Positions 1-9,141 of a stretch of 64,000 bases of DNA are shown here, in pieces. The notes under the pieces are model-generated. The model was not told the DNA's origin. It did no database searches and saw only the letters and a list, made by a program, of their open reading frames with translations. The position numbers and the translations under genes are program-made. The stretch comes from Cognataquiflexum nitidum (lineage in GTDB: Bacteria; Bacteroidota; Bacteroidia; Cytophagales; Cyclobacteriaceae), in contig NZ_JAKZAM010000010.1 in the NCBI RefSeq assembly GCF_022538055.1, forward strand, positions 95,622 to 159,621, written 5' to 3'. Position 1 is the stretch's first letter. Every line of letters begins with the position of its first letter.

Positions 1-72
1 TCAGCTATTTTACCCTCTATTTTTTGGGGCCACACAATGATAAATAGAGATTGATTTTTACTTTTACATACC

Positions 73-1059
73 ATGAAGAAGAAAATTGCCTTAGTGACCG
101 GAGGATTTACCAGGGAATCCGTCATCTCTCTAAAAAGTGCCGCAGTAGTCGAAAAGACACTCGACAGGAGCCTGTACGATATCTACAAAATCCTGATTTA
201 TCCCGGTAACTGGTATCACGAAACTGCCGCGGGCGAAAAAATCCCCGTAGACCTCAATGACTTTTCCATCAAAATTTCTAATCAAAAGATAAAATTTGAC
301 GGAGTTTTCAATATTCTTCATGGTTCGCCGGGAGAGGACGGCAAGCTTGCCGGCTATTTTGACCTGATCGGGTTACCTTACACGACATGCGATGCGTTGA
401 CCTCTGCCATCACAATGAACAAAGGCTACACCAAGGCAATAGTACAGGACATCGACGAACTGTTTGTCGCGAGGTCCATCCAATTATTTGGCAACCATGC
501 GGAGAATGTCTCCATGATACTGAAAGAACTGCGTCTGCCTCTTTTTATCAAGCCAAACAACGGCGGTTCAAGTATCGGAATGACCAAGGTCAAAGAACCG
601 AATGAACTTCAGGAAGCTTTGGACAAGGCATTTGCAGAAGATTCACAAGTATTGATGGAAGAGTTTGTTTCGGGTAGGGAATTTTCGATCGGTGTCTACC
701 GGTCAAGGGGGATTACCACGGTGCTTCCGGCTACGGAAATCATCAGCAGCAAGGAGTTTTTTGACTTTGAGGCAAAGTATTCTCCCGGTGTTTGTGAAGA
801 GATAACCCCCGGAAGAATGACCGAGGAGGAAGTGGCAAGGGTAGGCCGAATTATAGAAAAAGTATATCAAAAGTTAAATTGCAAAGGAGCGGTCAGGATT
901 GACTATTTCTTGGAATACGAAACAGGCAAATTCTATTTTATTGAAATCAATACTGTACCGGGTCAAACTGAAACTAGCTTGATATCCCAACAAGTGCGTG
1001 CTTTGGGGATCGATGTCAAGGATTTTTACAATGCGCTGATCGAGGAAATGTTTTCCTGA
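73..1059 (+). CDS. ddl: D-alanine--D-alanine ligase
   Basis: Joins two D-alanines with ATP to make the dipeptide of peptidoglycan precursors in the cytoplasm. It is an ATP-grasp enzyme: HGSPGEDG at residues 83-90, the glycine-rich ATP loop KPNNGGSSIG at 160-169, and the metal/ADP-binding EINTVPGQT at 291-299. At 328 residues it has the normal family length, and the ATG at 73 gives a natural N-terminus (MKKKIALVTGG). The 72 bases before it contain no gene. The next genes lie on the other strand, so it closes its own transcription unit. Confidence 0.96.
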   Translation: MKKKIALVTGGFTRESVISLKSAAVVEKTLDRSLYDIYKILIYPGNWYHETAAGEKIPVDLNDFSIKISNQKIKFDGVFNILHGSPGEDGKLAGYFDLIGLPYTTCDALTSAITMNKGYTKAIVQDIDELFVARSIQLFGNHAENVSMILKELRLPLFIKPNNGGSSIGMTKVKEPNELQEALDKAFAEDSQVLMEEFVSGREFSIGVYRSRGITTVLPATEIISSKEFFDFEAKYSPGVCEEITPGRMTEEEVARVGRIIEKVYQKLNCKGAVRIDYFLEYETGKFYFIEINTVPGQTETSLISQQVRALGIDVKDFYNALIEEMFS

Positions 1060-1074
1060 CCTTCCTTTTGGAAC

Positions 1075-1593
1075 TCAAAAACGGATCTGAAAACCAATAA
1101 AATCGGGTATGTTATAATAAGTCAAACCATCCTCAAAATAAACGGGATCTGCCTTTTTTTCAGAAAAATTATACATATCCACTGCTTCTCTTGTCAGATT
1201 TCTGCTGCTTCTCCTATAAAAACCTGAAGCAATCCCCAAGCCTACAGTAGTGACCGCCAAGGGTATAAAAAACTTGTTTCTCGACGAATAGGAGGAAGAT
1301 TGAGAAGGAATAAAGCTCAATGCAATCACACCAACGGAAGCCAAAAAAGCACCTCCGTCCAACCATTTGCTGGTTGTCTGCTTTTTCAATGCCATTTGAT
1401 AAGTTTGAAAAGCTTCGGGATTGGTCTGCATCAGCTGATAAATTTCCTGTTTGGTCAGCACTTTGGGCCCGTCCAAAATATCAATTCTATCCCCTAAGAA
1501 GGTTTGCCTGTAATCAATCCTGAGGAAGGGTTGTTGACCATAAACTTCGGTTATAAAACAGATCAATAATAGAGCAAATGAGAATTTTTTCAT
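1075..1593 (-). CDS. Small exported membrane-associated protein, unknown function (paralogue 1)
   Basis: I do not recognise the family. The 172-residue product starts with a signal peptide (cleavage probably after VYG, about residue 19). It has two hydrophobic stretches, near residues 83-96 and 110-125, and ends in an aromatic-rich segment (IGFQIRF). Its layout matches the gene 4 bp upstream (1598-2095): signal peptide, an 'RIDYRQTFLGD'-type motif after it, a 'DG..V...EI..LM...PEA' segment, two hydrophobic segments, and a '(E/A)...YN' motif. The two are therefore probably tandem duplicates in one operon. Confidence 0.75.
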   Translation of the reverse strand: MKKFSFALLLICFITEVYGQQPFLRIDYRQTFLGDRIDILDGPKVLTKQEIYQLMQTNPEAFQTYQMALKKQTTSKWLDGGAFLASVGVIALSFIPSQSSSYSSRNKFFIPLAVTTVGLGIASGFYRRSSRNLTREAVDMYNFSEKKADPVYFEDGLTYYNIPDFIGFQIRF

Positions 1594-1597
1594 AAGA

Positions 1598-2095
1598 TCA
1601 GAAATTAAGGCTTAATCCTGCAGCCAAGGGCGAAAGTTTAAAATGGAGGGTAGACCGATAACCAATTCCCCTTATTGCTTTATAATTATAAATTTCAATC
1701 GCATTGGAAGTTTCCCTTTTGCCATTTCTTTTCATCGGAAAGGCAATGGTCGTTATTGTCGCTGCTCCCAACATTATCCCTCCCGATATCAGCACTCGCT
1801 GTTGGGTAAAATCGCCTGAAAACAAATATACCACAGAACCTGCAGCCAAAATCCATCCTCCCAACCTTAAGGACTCGCCAATAAACATTTTTTGTTTGGC
1901 TTTAGAAAACAATTCGGCCTCCTCCGGAAAAACTGCCATAATTTTTTCAATTTCTGAAACCTTTACCTTTTCGCCATTTGCGAGGTAAACATGGTTTCCA
2001 AAAAAATTCTCCCGATATGAAATCCTTGGATTGGTTTGGGCATTGGACCAAAAGAATATAAAAATCAAAAACAGGCTTAAAGAAATTGATTTCAT
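1598..2095 (-). CDS. Small exported membrane-associated protein, unknown function (paralogue 2)
   Basis: A 165-residue protein with a signal peptide ending near SNAQ (residue 20), the motif RISYRENFFGN, an ANGEKVKVSEIEKIM segment, and two hydrophobic stretches (about 78-92 and 101-116). It is a diverged tandem duplicate of the downstream gene at 1075-1593, 4 bp apart and surely co-transcribed. The role is unknown. The second hydrophobic block and the amphipathic tail suggest envelope association. Confidence 0.75.
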   Translation of the reverse strand: MKSISLSLFLIFIFFWSNAQTNPRISYRENFFGNHVYLANGEKVKVSEIEKIMAVFPEEAELFSKAKQKMFIGESLRLGGWILAAGSVVYLFSGDFTQQRVLISGGIMLGAATITTIAFPMKRNGKRETSNAIEIYNYKAIRGIGYRSTLHFKLSPLAAGLSLNF

Positions 2096-2185
2096 AGTGT
2101 GGTATTAAATGATTACAAAGCTAACGAATAGCCACAAATTAAGTTTATCAGGGAAATTGAGGAAATCAACAAAATCCATCATCAT

Positions 2186-2212
2186 AAAAAAAGCGGCCCA
2201 AAAGCCGCTTTT
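2186..2212 (-). terminator. Rho-independent terminator of metK
   Basis: Perfect 8-bp GC-rich stem (AAAGCGGC / GCCGCTTT) with a short CCCAAAA-type loop. Read on the minus strand it is followed by a T run, 3 bp after the metK stop. Confidence 0.85.
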
Positions 2213-2214
2213 CC

Positions 2215-3468
2215 CTATATTCCGAATTCCATTTTAATCTTATCCACATAATCCAGCTTTTCCCAAGTGAACAATTCCACTTCTAAAACTTGCGAAGTTC
2301 CGTAAGGATTTTTGAAAGTTTTGGTTACAGTCTCATTTTCGCGACCCATGTGTCCGTAAGCAGCAGTTTCCTCATAGATGGGATTTCTTAGCTTCAGACG
2401 CTGTTCGATCGCATAAGGTCTCATGTCAAAGATGGCTTCGATCTTCTTGGCGATCTCACCGTCACTCATGTTCACTTTGGATGTTCCGTAGGTGTTGACG
2501 TAGATTCCCATAGGCTTTGCTACACCTATGGCATAAGATACCTGCACCAAAACTTCCTCAGCTACTCCTGCAGCGACCATGTTTTTGGCAATATGTCGGG
2601 TGGCATAAGCTGCCGAACGGTCTACTTTGGATGGGTCTTTTCCTGAAAATGCACCGCCTCCATGGGCACCTTTTCCGCCATAGGTATCCACGATGATTTT
2701 TCTTCCTGTCAATCCTGTATCACCATGAGGACCACCGATCACAAACTTGCCGGTAGGATTGATGTGGTAGGTGATCTTCTCTGTAAACAATGCCTGAATC
2801 TCAGGCTTCAACTGCGCCTTCACCCTTGGAATCAAAATTTTGATCATGTCTTCTTTGATCTTCGCCAGCATAGCCGTCTCTTCATCAAAATCATCATGCT
2901 GGGTTGATACTACAATGGCATCGATACGCAAAGGCTGGTTATCATCACCATATTCGATGGTAACCTGAGATTTGGCATCAGGTCGGAGGTATGCAATTTC
3001 TTTGTTTTCCCTTCTCAACGCTGCCAATTCCTTCAAAATCCTATGTGAAAGGTCAAGAGCCAAGGGCATGAAATTTTCAGTTTCCTTGGTAGCATAGCCA
3101 AACATCATTCCCTGATCGCCGGCACCTTGTTCTTCAGGATTAGCCCTTTCCACACCTTGGTTGATATCGGGAGACTGTTCGTGAATAGCAGAAAGAACCC
3201 CGCAGGAATTTCCGTCAAACATGTATTCTCCTTTGGTATATCCGATCCTATTGATGACGTCTCTGGCTATTTTTTGAACATCAAGGTATATTTTAGACTT
3301 TACTTCACCGGCCAAAACCACTTGTCCAGTAGTGACCAAGGTTTCACAGGCGACTTTGGAATTTGGATCAAAAGCTAAAAAATTATCGATCAAGGCATCT
3401 GAAATCTGATCAGCAACTTTGTCAGGATGGCCTTCAGACACTGATTCTGATGTAAATAAATATGGCAT
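2215..3468 (-). CDS. metK: S-adenosylmethionine synthase
   Basis: Makes S-adenosylmethionine from methionine and ATP. Signature motifs are GHPDK at residues 13-17 and [12 protein letters not shown] at 115-126, plus the glycine-rich GGGAFSGKD in the C-terminal third. At 417 residues it has the usual length for Bacteroidota. It is monocistronic, with its own terminator just downstream. Its product is the methyl donor for the HsdM methylase further along, which is a general rather than a specific link. Confidence 0.97.
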   Translation of the reverse strand: MPYLFTSESVSEGHPDKVADQISDALIDNFLAFDPNSKVACETLVTTGQVVLAGEVKSKIYLDVQKIARDVINRIGYTKGEYMFDGNSCGVLSAIHEQSPDINQGVERANPEEQGAGDQGMMFGYATKETENFMPLALDLSHRILKELAALRRENKEIAYLRPDAKSQVTIEYGDDNQPLRIDAIVVSTQHDDFDEETAMLAKIKEDMIKILIPRVKAQLKPEIQALFTEKITYHINPTGKFVIGGPHGDTGLTGRKIIVDTYGGKGAHGGGAFSGKDPSKVDRSAAYATRHIAKNMVAAGVAEEVLVQVSYAIGVAKPMGIYVNTYGTSKVNMSDGEIAKKIEAIFDMRPYAIEQRLKLRNPIYEETAAYGHMGRENETVTKTFKNPYGTSQVLEVELFTWEKLDYVDKIKMEFGI

Positions 3469-3808
3469 ATGGGAAAATTTTTAAATCGGTTTCAATTGGG
3501 TCGTAAAAATAAGGTTTCAAAGGGAAATAAAAAATTAGAAATAGAGGTTGAGTCCATTGCATTTGAACTTTGTCATTATGAATGAATTATAATCTGATTT
3601 CTGCTTTGCTCTATATCAAACCTGAATAGGTACTGAAGGACCTTATAAGAGTTTTGTTAGCCAATTAAAATTACGGCTAAGCAAGACCTTCTTAAAATCT
3701 AAATTCCAAAAAATAGGATGACCGTTTGCCAATCTTCCTGTTTTTCCATCCTTCAATCCCGTTGGAATCCTTAACTTTGCCCCTATACAACCAATCCCCA
3801 AATTCTCA
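3469..3808. other. Divergent intergenic region metK/purM
   Basis: 340 bp between divergent genes. It contains a TAACTTTG box in front of purM (separate entry) and AT-rich sequence in front of metK. I see no riboswitch-like structure and no convincing small gene. Confidence 0.5.
3772..3779 (+). promoter_or_regulatory. Candidate -7 box of purM promoter
   Basis: TAACTTTG fits the Bacteroidota -7 consensus TAnnTTTG and lies 29 bp before the purM ATG. The -33 element is not clear. Confidence 0.4.
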
Positions 3809-4972
3809 ATGAACGAAAGGTATATGCAGCGGGGCGTATCAGCCTCCAAAGAAGATGTACATCAGGCGATTTCCAAACTGGACAAAGGACTTTTTCCAAA
3901 GGCATTCTGCAAAATAGTAGAAGACACACTCGGCAATGATCCTGACTATTGCAACATCATGCATGCAGACGGGGCAGGTACCAAGTCTTCTTTGGCTTAT
4001 ATGTATTGGAAGGAAACGGGGGACCTGAGTGTGTGGAAAGGAATCGCCCAAGATGCCATCATCATGAATACCGACGACCTGCTTTGTGTCGGTGCTGTCA
4101 ACAATATTCTGGTTTCCTCTACTATCGGAAGAAATAAAAATCTGATTCCCGGTGAAGTCATCTCGGCGATTATCAACGGTACCGAGGAAGTCTTACAGAT
4201 GCTTCGTGACCATGGCGTCAATGTCGTCCTGACAGGTGGAGAAACAGCCGATGTCGGGGATCTTGTACGGACTGTGATTGTAGACAGTACAGTGACCTGC
4301 AGGATGAAAAAGGAAGATGTCATCTCCAATGACAAAATCAGACCGGGTGATGTGGTAGTTGGTTTGGCATCGTATGGACAGGCTACCTATGAAGATTCAT
4401 ACAATGGCGGCATGGGAAGCAATGGCCTGACTTCAGCCCGACATGATGTTTTCAACAAACTATTGAAAACCAAATATCCTGAAAGCTTTGATCCTGCAGT
4501 TCCTGCTGATCTTGTCTACACAGGAAAATACAACCTGACAGACCCTGCACCGGGACTTTCGGTTGATATGGGTAAATTGGTACTTTCTCCTACCCGTACC
4601 TATGCACCTATCATGGTAGATGTATTGAAATACCTGAGACCTGCCATTCATGGGATCGTGCACTGCAGCGGAGGTGCACAGACCAAAGTCCTCCATTTTG
4701 TAGACAATGTGCATGTGGTCAAAGACAACTTATTTGACACCCCGCCACTCTTCAAAATGATCCAAGAAGAAAGCGGTACAGACTGGAAAGAGATGTACAA
4801 AGTGTTCAACATGGGCCACCGGATGGAGGTTTATCTCGAAGAAAGGTACGCCGAAGAAGTCATGGACATTGCCGAGGGATTGGGTGTGGAAGCCAAAATC
4901 ATCGGAAGGGTCCTTCCTCATGAGGGTAAAAAAGTGACTGTCCAGGGTGCCCATGGTACCTTTGAATATTAA
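3809..4972 (+). CDS. purM: Phosphoribosylformylglycinamidine cyclo-ligase (AIR synthase)
   Basis: Fifth step of purine synthesis: ATP-dependent ring closure of FGAM to AIR. Visible features are the N-terminal MNERYMQRGVSASKEDV, the HADGAGTKSSLAY nucleotide-site motif, GGETADVGDLV, and GLASYGQATYEDSYNGGMG. At 387 residues it matches the longer Bacteroidota form rather than the ~345-residue enterobacterial enzyme. It stands alone here, 36 bp before a ceramidase-like gene. Confidence 0.93.
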   Translation: MNERYMQRGVSASKEDVHQAISKLDKGLFPKAFCKIVEDTLGNDPDYCNIMHADGAGTKSSLAYMYWKETGDLSVWKGIAQDAIIMNTDDLLCVGAVNNILVSSTIGRNKNLIPGEVISAIINGTEEVLQMLRDHGVNVVLTGGETADVGDLVRTVIVDSTVTCRMKKEDVISNDKIRPGDVVVGLASYGQATYEDSYNGGMGSNGLTSARHDVFNKLLKTKYPESFDPAVPADLVYTGKYNLTDPAPGLSVDMGKLVLSPTRTYAPIMVDVLKYLRPAIHGIVHCSGGAQTKVLHFVDNVHVVKDNLFDTPPLFKMIQEESGTDWKEMYKVFNMGHRMEVYLEERYAEEVMDIAEGLGVEAKIIGRVLPHEGKKVTVQGAHGTFEY

Positions 4973-5007
4973 ACGACCAAGACAACCTTTAGACTTTTGA
5001 TAAAAAT

Positions 5008-6378
5008 ATGCCAAGGACAACTGCCCAAAAGATATTTAGAATTTTTGGATGGACCTTTGGTGCCATTGTTTTCTTAGCATTGACCACCCTTACCAGGATA
5101 GATTGGCGTGATTATAAAGAGTTGGATTATTATTTAGAGACCGTCGCACATCTTGACTCCTTAAGCCTTGTATCTTCTGAGGGAGAAATTTGGCTTGCAG
5201 GCTGGTCTTCGGTCAATGCGACCCCATCCACTCCAGCAAAACTGGTGGGATATAAACCTCGTGGAAGATACGAATTTGTACAGGACAGCAACTTTGTCAA
5301 AACGGTGGTCATCAGCAACGGAACCTCTACAGTTGCTTTTTTGAATTATGAATTAATGATTGTCCATCCTTACCTGCAGGGAAGAATCAATCAGGCTATC
5401 AGTGAATCAGGTTTGGCATTGGACAAAGTTTATTTTACCGCAACCCACACCCACAGCGGCATCGGAGGGCATATTCCAGGTCTTCTCGGCAAGTTGGCTT
5501 TTGGAGGCTATGATGACAATATCGTCAAATTCCTGGAAGCCAAAACCTTAGAAGGATTGAAATCAGCAATGTCTAGCTTAGACACGGCAGAAGTATTTTT
5601 TAGAAAAACCAAAGCAGACACACTTGTTGCAAACAGGTTGATCGCCGAAGACCCCATAGATCCTTACATCAGGCAATTGATATTTGAAAAGCGGAATGGA
5701 AAAAAAGGAACAATCCTGACATACAGTGCCCATCCGACTATTTTGAATTCAAAATTCATGGGCCTGTCCGGAGATTATCCCAACTACCTTACCAAATTAA
5801 TGGAACAACAGGAAGGATATGACTTTTCCTTTTTTGCGGCAGGTACAGTCGGTAGCCATCGCCCTGTGGCTACCGGAAATCAACCTGATGATGTCGAATC
5901 TTATGCCTTTGCTTTAAATAGAAATCTTTCAGAAAATATCCATGAGGTATTTCCTGTGGAAGAGCCAAACCTCAAGTTTGGGAACTTACCGCTTGGCCTT
6001 AGAAAAGCGCATTTCAGGATCAGTGAAAAAGTCCGCATCCGGCCTTGGATTTTCAATTCCATCTTCGGCGACACAAATGCCCACTTTGACATGGTCCAGA
6101 TCGGAAAAACATTGTTTATCAGTTCAAGCGGTGAAATATCAGGGGTTTTTATGAAACAATGGGAAAATTATGCCGCAGAAAAAGGCCTCCACCTCATCAT
6201 TACCTGTTTTAATGGGGGATACATAGGGTATATTACACCTGATAATTATTACAATTATCCACTTTATGAAGCCCGGGATATGAATTGGTTTGGACCATAT
6301 AACGGTGCCTACTTTGATGAAATGATCAGGAAAATGATCGATAAAGCTGCCGGACAAGAACCCATGGCCTTAAAATAA
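5008..6378 (+). CDS. Neutral/alkaline ceramidase-like hydrolase, membrane anchored
   Basis: Belongs by motif to the neutral ceramidase family (PF04734), zinc amidases that split ceramide. The FTATHTHSGIGG metal-site motif is at about residues 147-158, and YSAHPTILN follows around residue 240. An uncleaved N-terminal hydrophobic segment (about residues 11-28) suggests it is tethered to the cytoplasmic membrane. At 456 residues it is shorter than classic ~650-residue neutral ceramidases and lacks a C-terminal Ig-like domain, so the substrate may differ. Its 3' end overlaps the convergent UbiA-type gene by 9 bp. Confidence 0.75.
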   Translation: MPRTTAQKIFRIFGWTFGAIVFLALTTLTRIDWRDYKELDYYLETVAHLDSLSLVSSEGEIWLAGWSSVNATPSTPAKLVGYKPRGRYEFVQDSNFVKTVVISNGTSTVAFLNYELMIVHPYLQGRINQAISESGLALDKVYFTATHTHSGIGGHIPGLLGKLAFGGYDDNIVKFLEAKTLEGLKSAMSSLDTAEVFFRKTKADTLVANRLIAEDPIDPYIRQLIFEKRNGKKGTILTYSAHPTILNSKFMGLSGDYPNYLTKLMEQQEGYDFSFFAAGTVGSHRPVATGNQPDDVESYAFALNRNLSENIHEVFPVEEPNLKFGNLPLGLRKAHFRISEKVRIRPWIFNSIFGDTNAHFDMVQIGKTLFISSSGEISGVFMKQWENYAAEKGLHLIITCFNGGYIGYITPDNYYNYPLYEARDMNWFGPYNGAYFDEMIRKMIDKAAGQEPMALK

Positions 6379-7209
6379 AAGTAACAAGAAAGGCAATAGA
6401 AACAATGCCTCGGATTTTTTTCTGACTTGGTCTTTGGTTTGGTTTTTGGAAAAAAATAAAATCAAATGGTAGCCAATAATCAATCCCAAAATCACCGAAT
6501 GGACATGGTAAAAAGAAGGTAAGATAACTCCAAGAACCAGCAAGATACCTATTCCGGTCATTCCCAACAGCAGAATAAGGTTTTTTAAACCTGTCTTTGG
6601 GATCAACACCAACACAGATCCAAAACCGTCTTTTTGGTCTACTTCTGCATCTAGATAAGAGAGTATGAGCAGATTGACTAATGCTGCTAAGAAGTAAATA
6701 AAAATAAAAAGGTAGGAGAAATTATCCACCAACTCCATATCCAAACTAGCAAAGGGAGCTAGTGAAACACCCAAAACATAAATCAGGGCGGTTGATATTT
6801 CCTTCAACCATGAAAGCTTTGTACCGGCAATCTTCAAAAACCCCATCCAAACCACCGTAAACGTCCCCAACAGTATTCCGTGGGTTTGGATAAATTCCAT
6901 TTCACCTAAGGAAAAAAACAGGAGGATACCAACCAAAATACAGGAGAAAACCAAAGGAAGAAGAACCCGAAAATATTTTTGGTGAAATTGATGTCTGGGG
7001 GACTGCGGCTTCCCCAAAGCACTTTGGGCATCCATCAAATGGTCCCAAGTATATATGCTCCAAACTGCCATTCCCAATAATATATAGACTGGTTCGGATA
7101 TTTTTACCTCCAACAAATCCGAGAAAAACAACATCCCTGCCATAGCACCAAAAACCACATCCAAGGACAGGAGGTTGAAATAATACATAACATTCCTAAT
7201 TATCCCCAT
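6370..7209 (-). CDS. UbiA-family prenyltransferase-like integral membrane protein
   Basis: 279 residues with about eight or nine hydrophobic helices. Two aspartate-rich loops match the UbiA layout: DHLMDA near residue 57, and LDAEVDQKDGFGS near residue 186. Family members attach polyprenyl chains to aromatic or other acceptors at the membrane. The first motif departs from the canonical NDxxD, so the substrate cannot be named. It converges on and overlaps the ceramidase-like gene by 9 bp. Confidence 0.7.
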   Translation of the reverse strand: MGIIRNVMYYFNLLSLDVVFGAMAGMLFFSDLLEVKISEPVYILLGMAVWSIYTWDHLMDAQSALGKPQSPRHQFHQKYFRVLLPLVFSCILVGILLFFSLGEMEFIQTHGILLGTFTVVWMGFLKIAGTKLSWLKEISTALIYVLGVSLAPFASLDMELVDNFSYLFIFIYFLAALVNLLILSYLDAEVDQKDGFGSVLVLIPKTGLKNLILLLGMTGIGILLVLGVILPSFYHVHSVILGLIIGYHLILFFSKNQTKDQVRKKSEALFLLPFLLLLF

Positions 7210-7298
7210 TTGACATTAAAGATATCCCCTTAGCATAATTTTACCTTCAAAAGATTTTTAAGAATCAAAACTTTTTAAATTGAAAGAAAAATCAAGCT

Positions 7299-7934
7299 AT
7301 GAAAAATCTCCTTTTTCTAACAATCCTTTTACTTTCAATGGGCTATTCCGCCTTTGCACAATCAAAAATAAAAGTCGCCTGTGTGGGAAATAGTATTACT
7401 CAAGGACCGGGAAGAGATAATCCTGACAGTTATCCACTTCAGATGCAGGCCATTCTTGGCGACAAGTACGAGGTCAAAAACTTTGGAGTAAGTGGTAGGA
7501 CTTTGCTCAAAAAAGGGGATTATCCTTTTTGGAACGAACCCCAATTTGAAGAGACCAAATCTTTTGCACCTGATATTCTGGTGATCAAACTTGGAACCAA
7601 TGACTCAAAACCCCAAAATTGGAAATTCAAAGAGGAATTCACAAAGGACTACGTAGAAATGGTCGAGACTTTCAAAAAATCTATGCCAAAAAAAGGAAAG
7701 GTGTATATCTGTCTACCTGTTCCGGTGTTCCAGGGAAATTTTGATATCAATGGGGAGGTATTACTCAATGAAATGCGACCGATGCTACTGGAAATCGCCA
7801 AGAAGACCAAATCTGAGATTATAGATTTGTATACACCGTTATTGGACAAATCACCACTATTGCCTGATGGCATTCATCCCAACAAGGAAGGACTTGGCAT
7901 TATGGCTGCCGAAATCGCAAAAGCCATAAGATAA
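7299..7934 (+). CDS. Exported SGNH/GDSL-family esterase
   Basis: 211 residues with a signal peptide (about 1-20, ending AFAQ) and the blocks of SGNH hydrolases: CVGNSITQG (block I, nucleophile Ser), LGTNDSKP (block III, Asn), and DGIHPNKEG (block V, Asp and His). It most resembles the sialate O-acetylesterase or rhamnogalacturonan acetylesterase type, which deacetylate carbohydrates. It is monocistronic, with a terminator after the stop codon. Confidence 0.85.
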   Translation: MKNLLFLTILLLSMGYSAFAQSKIKVACVGNSITQGPGRDNPDSYPLQMQAILGDKYEVKNFGVSGRTLLKKGDYPFWNEPQFEETKSFAPDILVIKLGTNDSKPQNWKFKEEFTKDYVEMVETFKKSMPKKGKVYICLPVPVFQGNFDINGEVLLNEMRPMLLEIAKKTKSEIIDLYTPLLDKSPLLPDGIHPNKEGLGIMAAEIAKAIR

Positions 7935-7957
7935 AGCCATTTCCATTCATCACATAA

Positions 7958-7992
7958 AAAAAACCCTCTCTTTTCTCAAGGGAGGGTTTTTT
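7958..7992. terminator. Bidirectional terminator between SGNH gene and FKBP gene
   Basis: AAACCCTC / GAGGGTTT stem flanked by A and T runs on both sides. It sits between convergent genes and can serve both. Confidence 0.8.
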
Positions 7993-8033
7993 GAGTCTAA
8001 TTATTTTTTGAAGAGGGAATCCCGAATATTGTA

Positions 8034-8585
8034 TCAATCCATGCCAAGGAATTCCACATCAAACATCAATACTGAATTGGGCGGTACTCCGGGAATTGTT
8101 GTAAAATCACGGTAAGCCCAAGGAGAAGGAATGATAAGAACTCCCTTAGATCCACTATTCATCTGCCTAAACCCAACGTTAAAACCAGGGATCGCCTCAG
8201 AGCTACCAAGGGTAAATTGGAAAATTCTATATGATTTTGAAGGATCAAAGACATCGTTTTCTCTTGCTACGTCTTCAAGGTTGGTATCGAATACGGTGCC
8301 GTCCAATAATCTCCCGGTATAGTTGGTGTAAACCAACATACCGGCTGAGGGCTTTGCCCCTGTCCCTTCTTCCTGAATAATAATTACAACACCATTGGTA
8401 TCATGGATGCGGTATAAACTGTCTATCGGAGCAGTCCTTAGGAAGTCGTCAATTTTAACGCGATCAATGGCAAGGTTCCCTTCAGTATCATACTGAGGGC
8501 CGCCAAAAGGATTTGGTGGATCGCATCCAGCTACCAACAAGAAAACTCCAAAGAGGAATGTAAAAACAAGTTTGAAATTTTTCAT
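8034..8585 (-). CDS. FKBP-type peptidyl-prolyl isomerase lipoprotein
   Basis: 183 residues: lipoprotein signal (LLVAGC, lipidated Cys about residue 21), then a C-terminal FKBP domain with NYTGRLLDGTVFDTN, a GFNVG segment, AYRD, and VPPNSVLMFDVEFL. FKBPs interconvert proline peptide bonds and assist folding of envelope proteins. It is the third of three consecutive FKBP lipoproteins (spacings 3 and 4 bp) behind a DHH phosphoesterase. Flavobacterial gliding lipoprotein GldI is of this class, but no single gene here can be assigned that name. Confidence 0.88.
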   Translation of the reverse strand: MKNFKLVFTFLFGVFLLVAGCDPPNPFGGPQYDTEGNLAIDRVKIDDFLRTAPIDSLYRIHDTNGVVIIIQEEGTGAKPSAGMLVYTNYTGRLLDGTVFDTNLEDVARENDVFDPSKSYRIFQFTLGSSEAIPGFNVGFRQMNSGSKGVLIIPSPWAYRDFTTIPGVPPNSVLMFDVEFLGMD

Positions 8586-8588
8586 TTA

Positions 8589-9137
8589 TCAGTCGTCTGC
8601 CAAAGGATTACCCTTTATATCTACCAGTTCAAGTTCAAACAGCAAAGGTGAATTTGGCGGAATGCCTCCATTTGCCTGCGGTCCATAAGCATATATTGAA
8701 GGCATTATCACGGTTGCTTTGTCTCCCTTTTCCATGTTGAAAACAGCAAATTCAAAGCCGGGGATGACCATTCCTCTACCAATTATAAACTCTAAAGGTT
8801 CATAGGTCCTATTGGCATTGAAAAGGTTATTTGCCTTAGCTGTGGCTTCAATTGAAGTATCGAAAACGTTGTTATTCAAAAGTTTTCCTGTATAATTTAC
8901 GAATACAGTATCACCAAGTGCCACCTTAACCCCACTACCGGAAGCTTCAGTCCAATAAATTCTAATACCGGTACCATTATCAATAGCCTCTTTGACGGAA
9001 GCAATTGGGTTTTGCGTTACGTATTGTTCAATTTTCTGAACATCCTGTTCAAAAATTATTTGGGTATTTTCTTCATCAGAAACACAACCGGTAAAAACCC
9101 AAATCACTGTTAATAATAACGCGCTTAATCTTTTCAT
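8589..9137 (-). CDS. FKBP-type peptidyl-prolyl isomerase lipoprotein
   Basis: 182 residues with lipobox FTGC (Cys about residue 18) and an FKBP domain (NYTGKLLNNNVFDTS, a GFEFAVFNM segment, AYGPQ, IPPNSPLLFELELV). It is the middle of the three-gene FKBP run and is probably translated from the same mRNA as its neighbours. The stretch after VFDTS carries a KANNLFN insertion, which the other two copies share as a (D/N)-rich loop (ARENDVF, QANNTY). That points to one ancestral gene. Confidence 0.88.
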   Translation of the reverse strand: MKRLSALLLTVIWVFTGCVSDEENTQIIFEQDVQKIEQYVTQNPIASVKEAIDNGTGIRIYWTEASGSGVKVALGDTVFVNYTGKLLNNNVFDTSIEATAKANNLFNANRTYEPLEFIIGRGMVIPGFEFAVFNMEKGDKATVIMPSIYAYGPQANGGIPPNSPLLFELELVDIKGNPLADD

Positions 9138-9141
9138 ATTT

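Noticed and set aside
3643..3849. 68-residue frame on the minus strand before purM
   Set aside because: Overlaps the purM promoter and start, and has no recognisable features.
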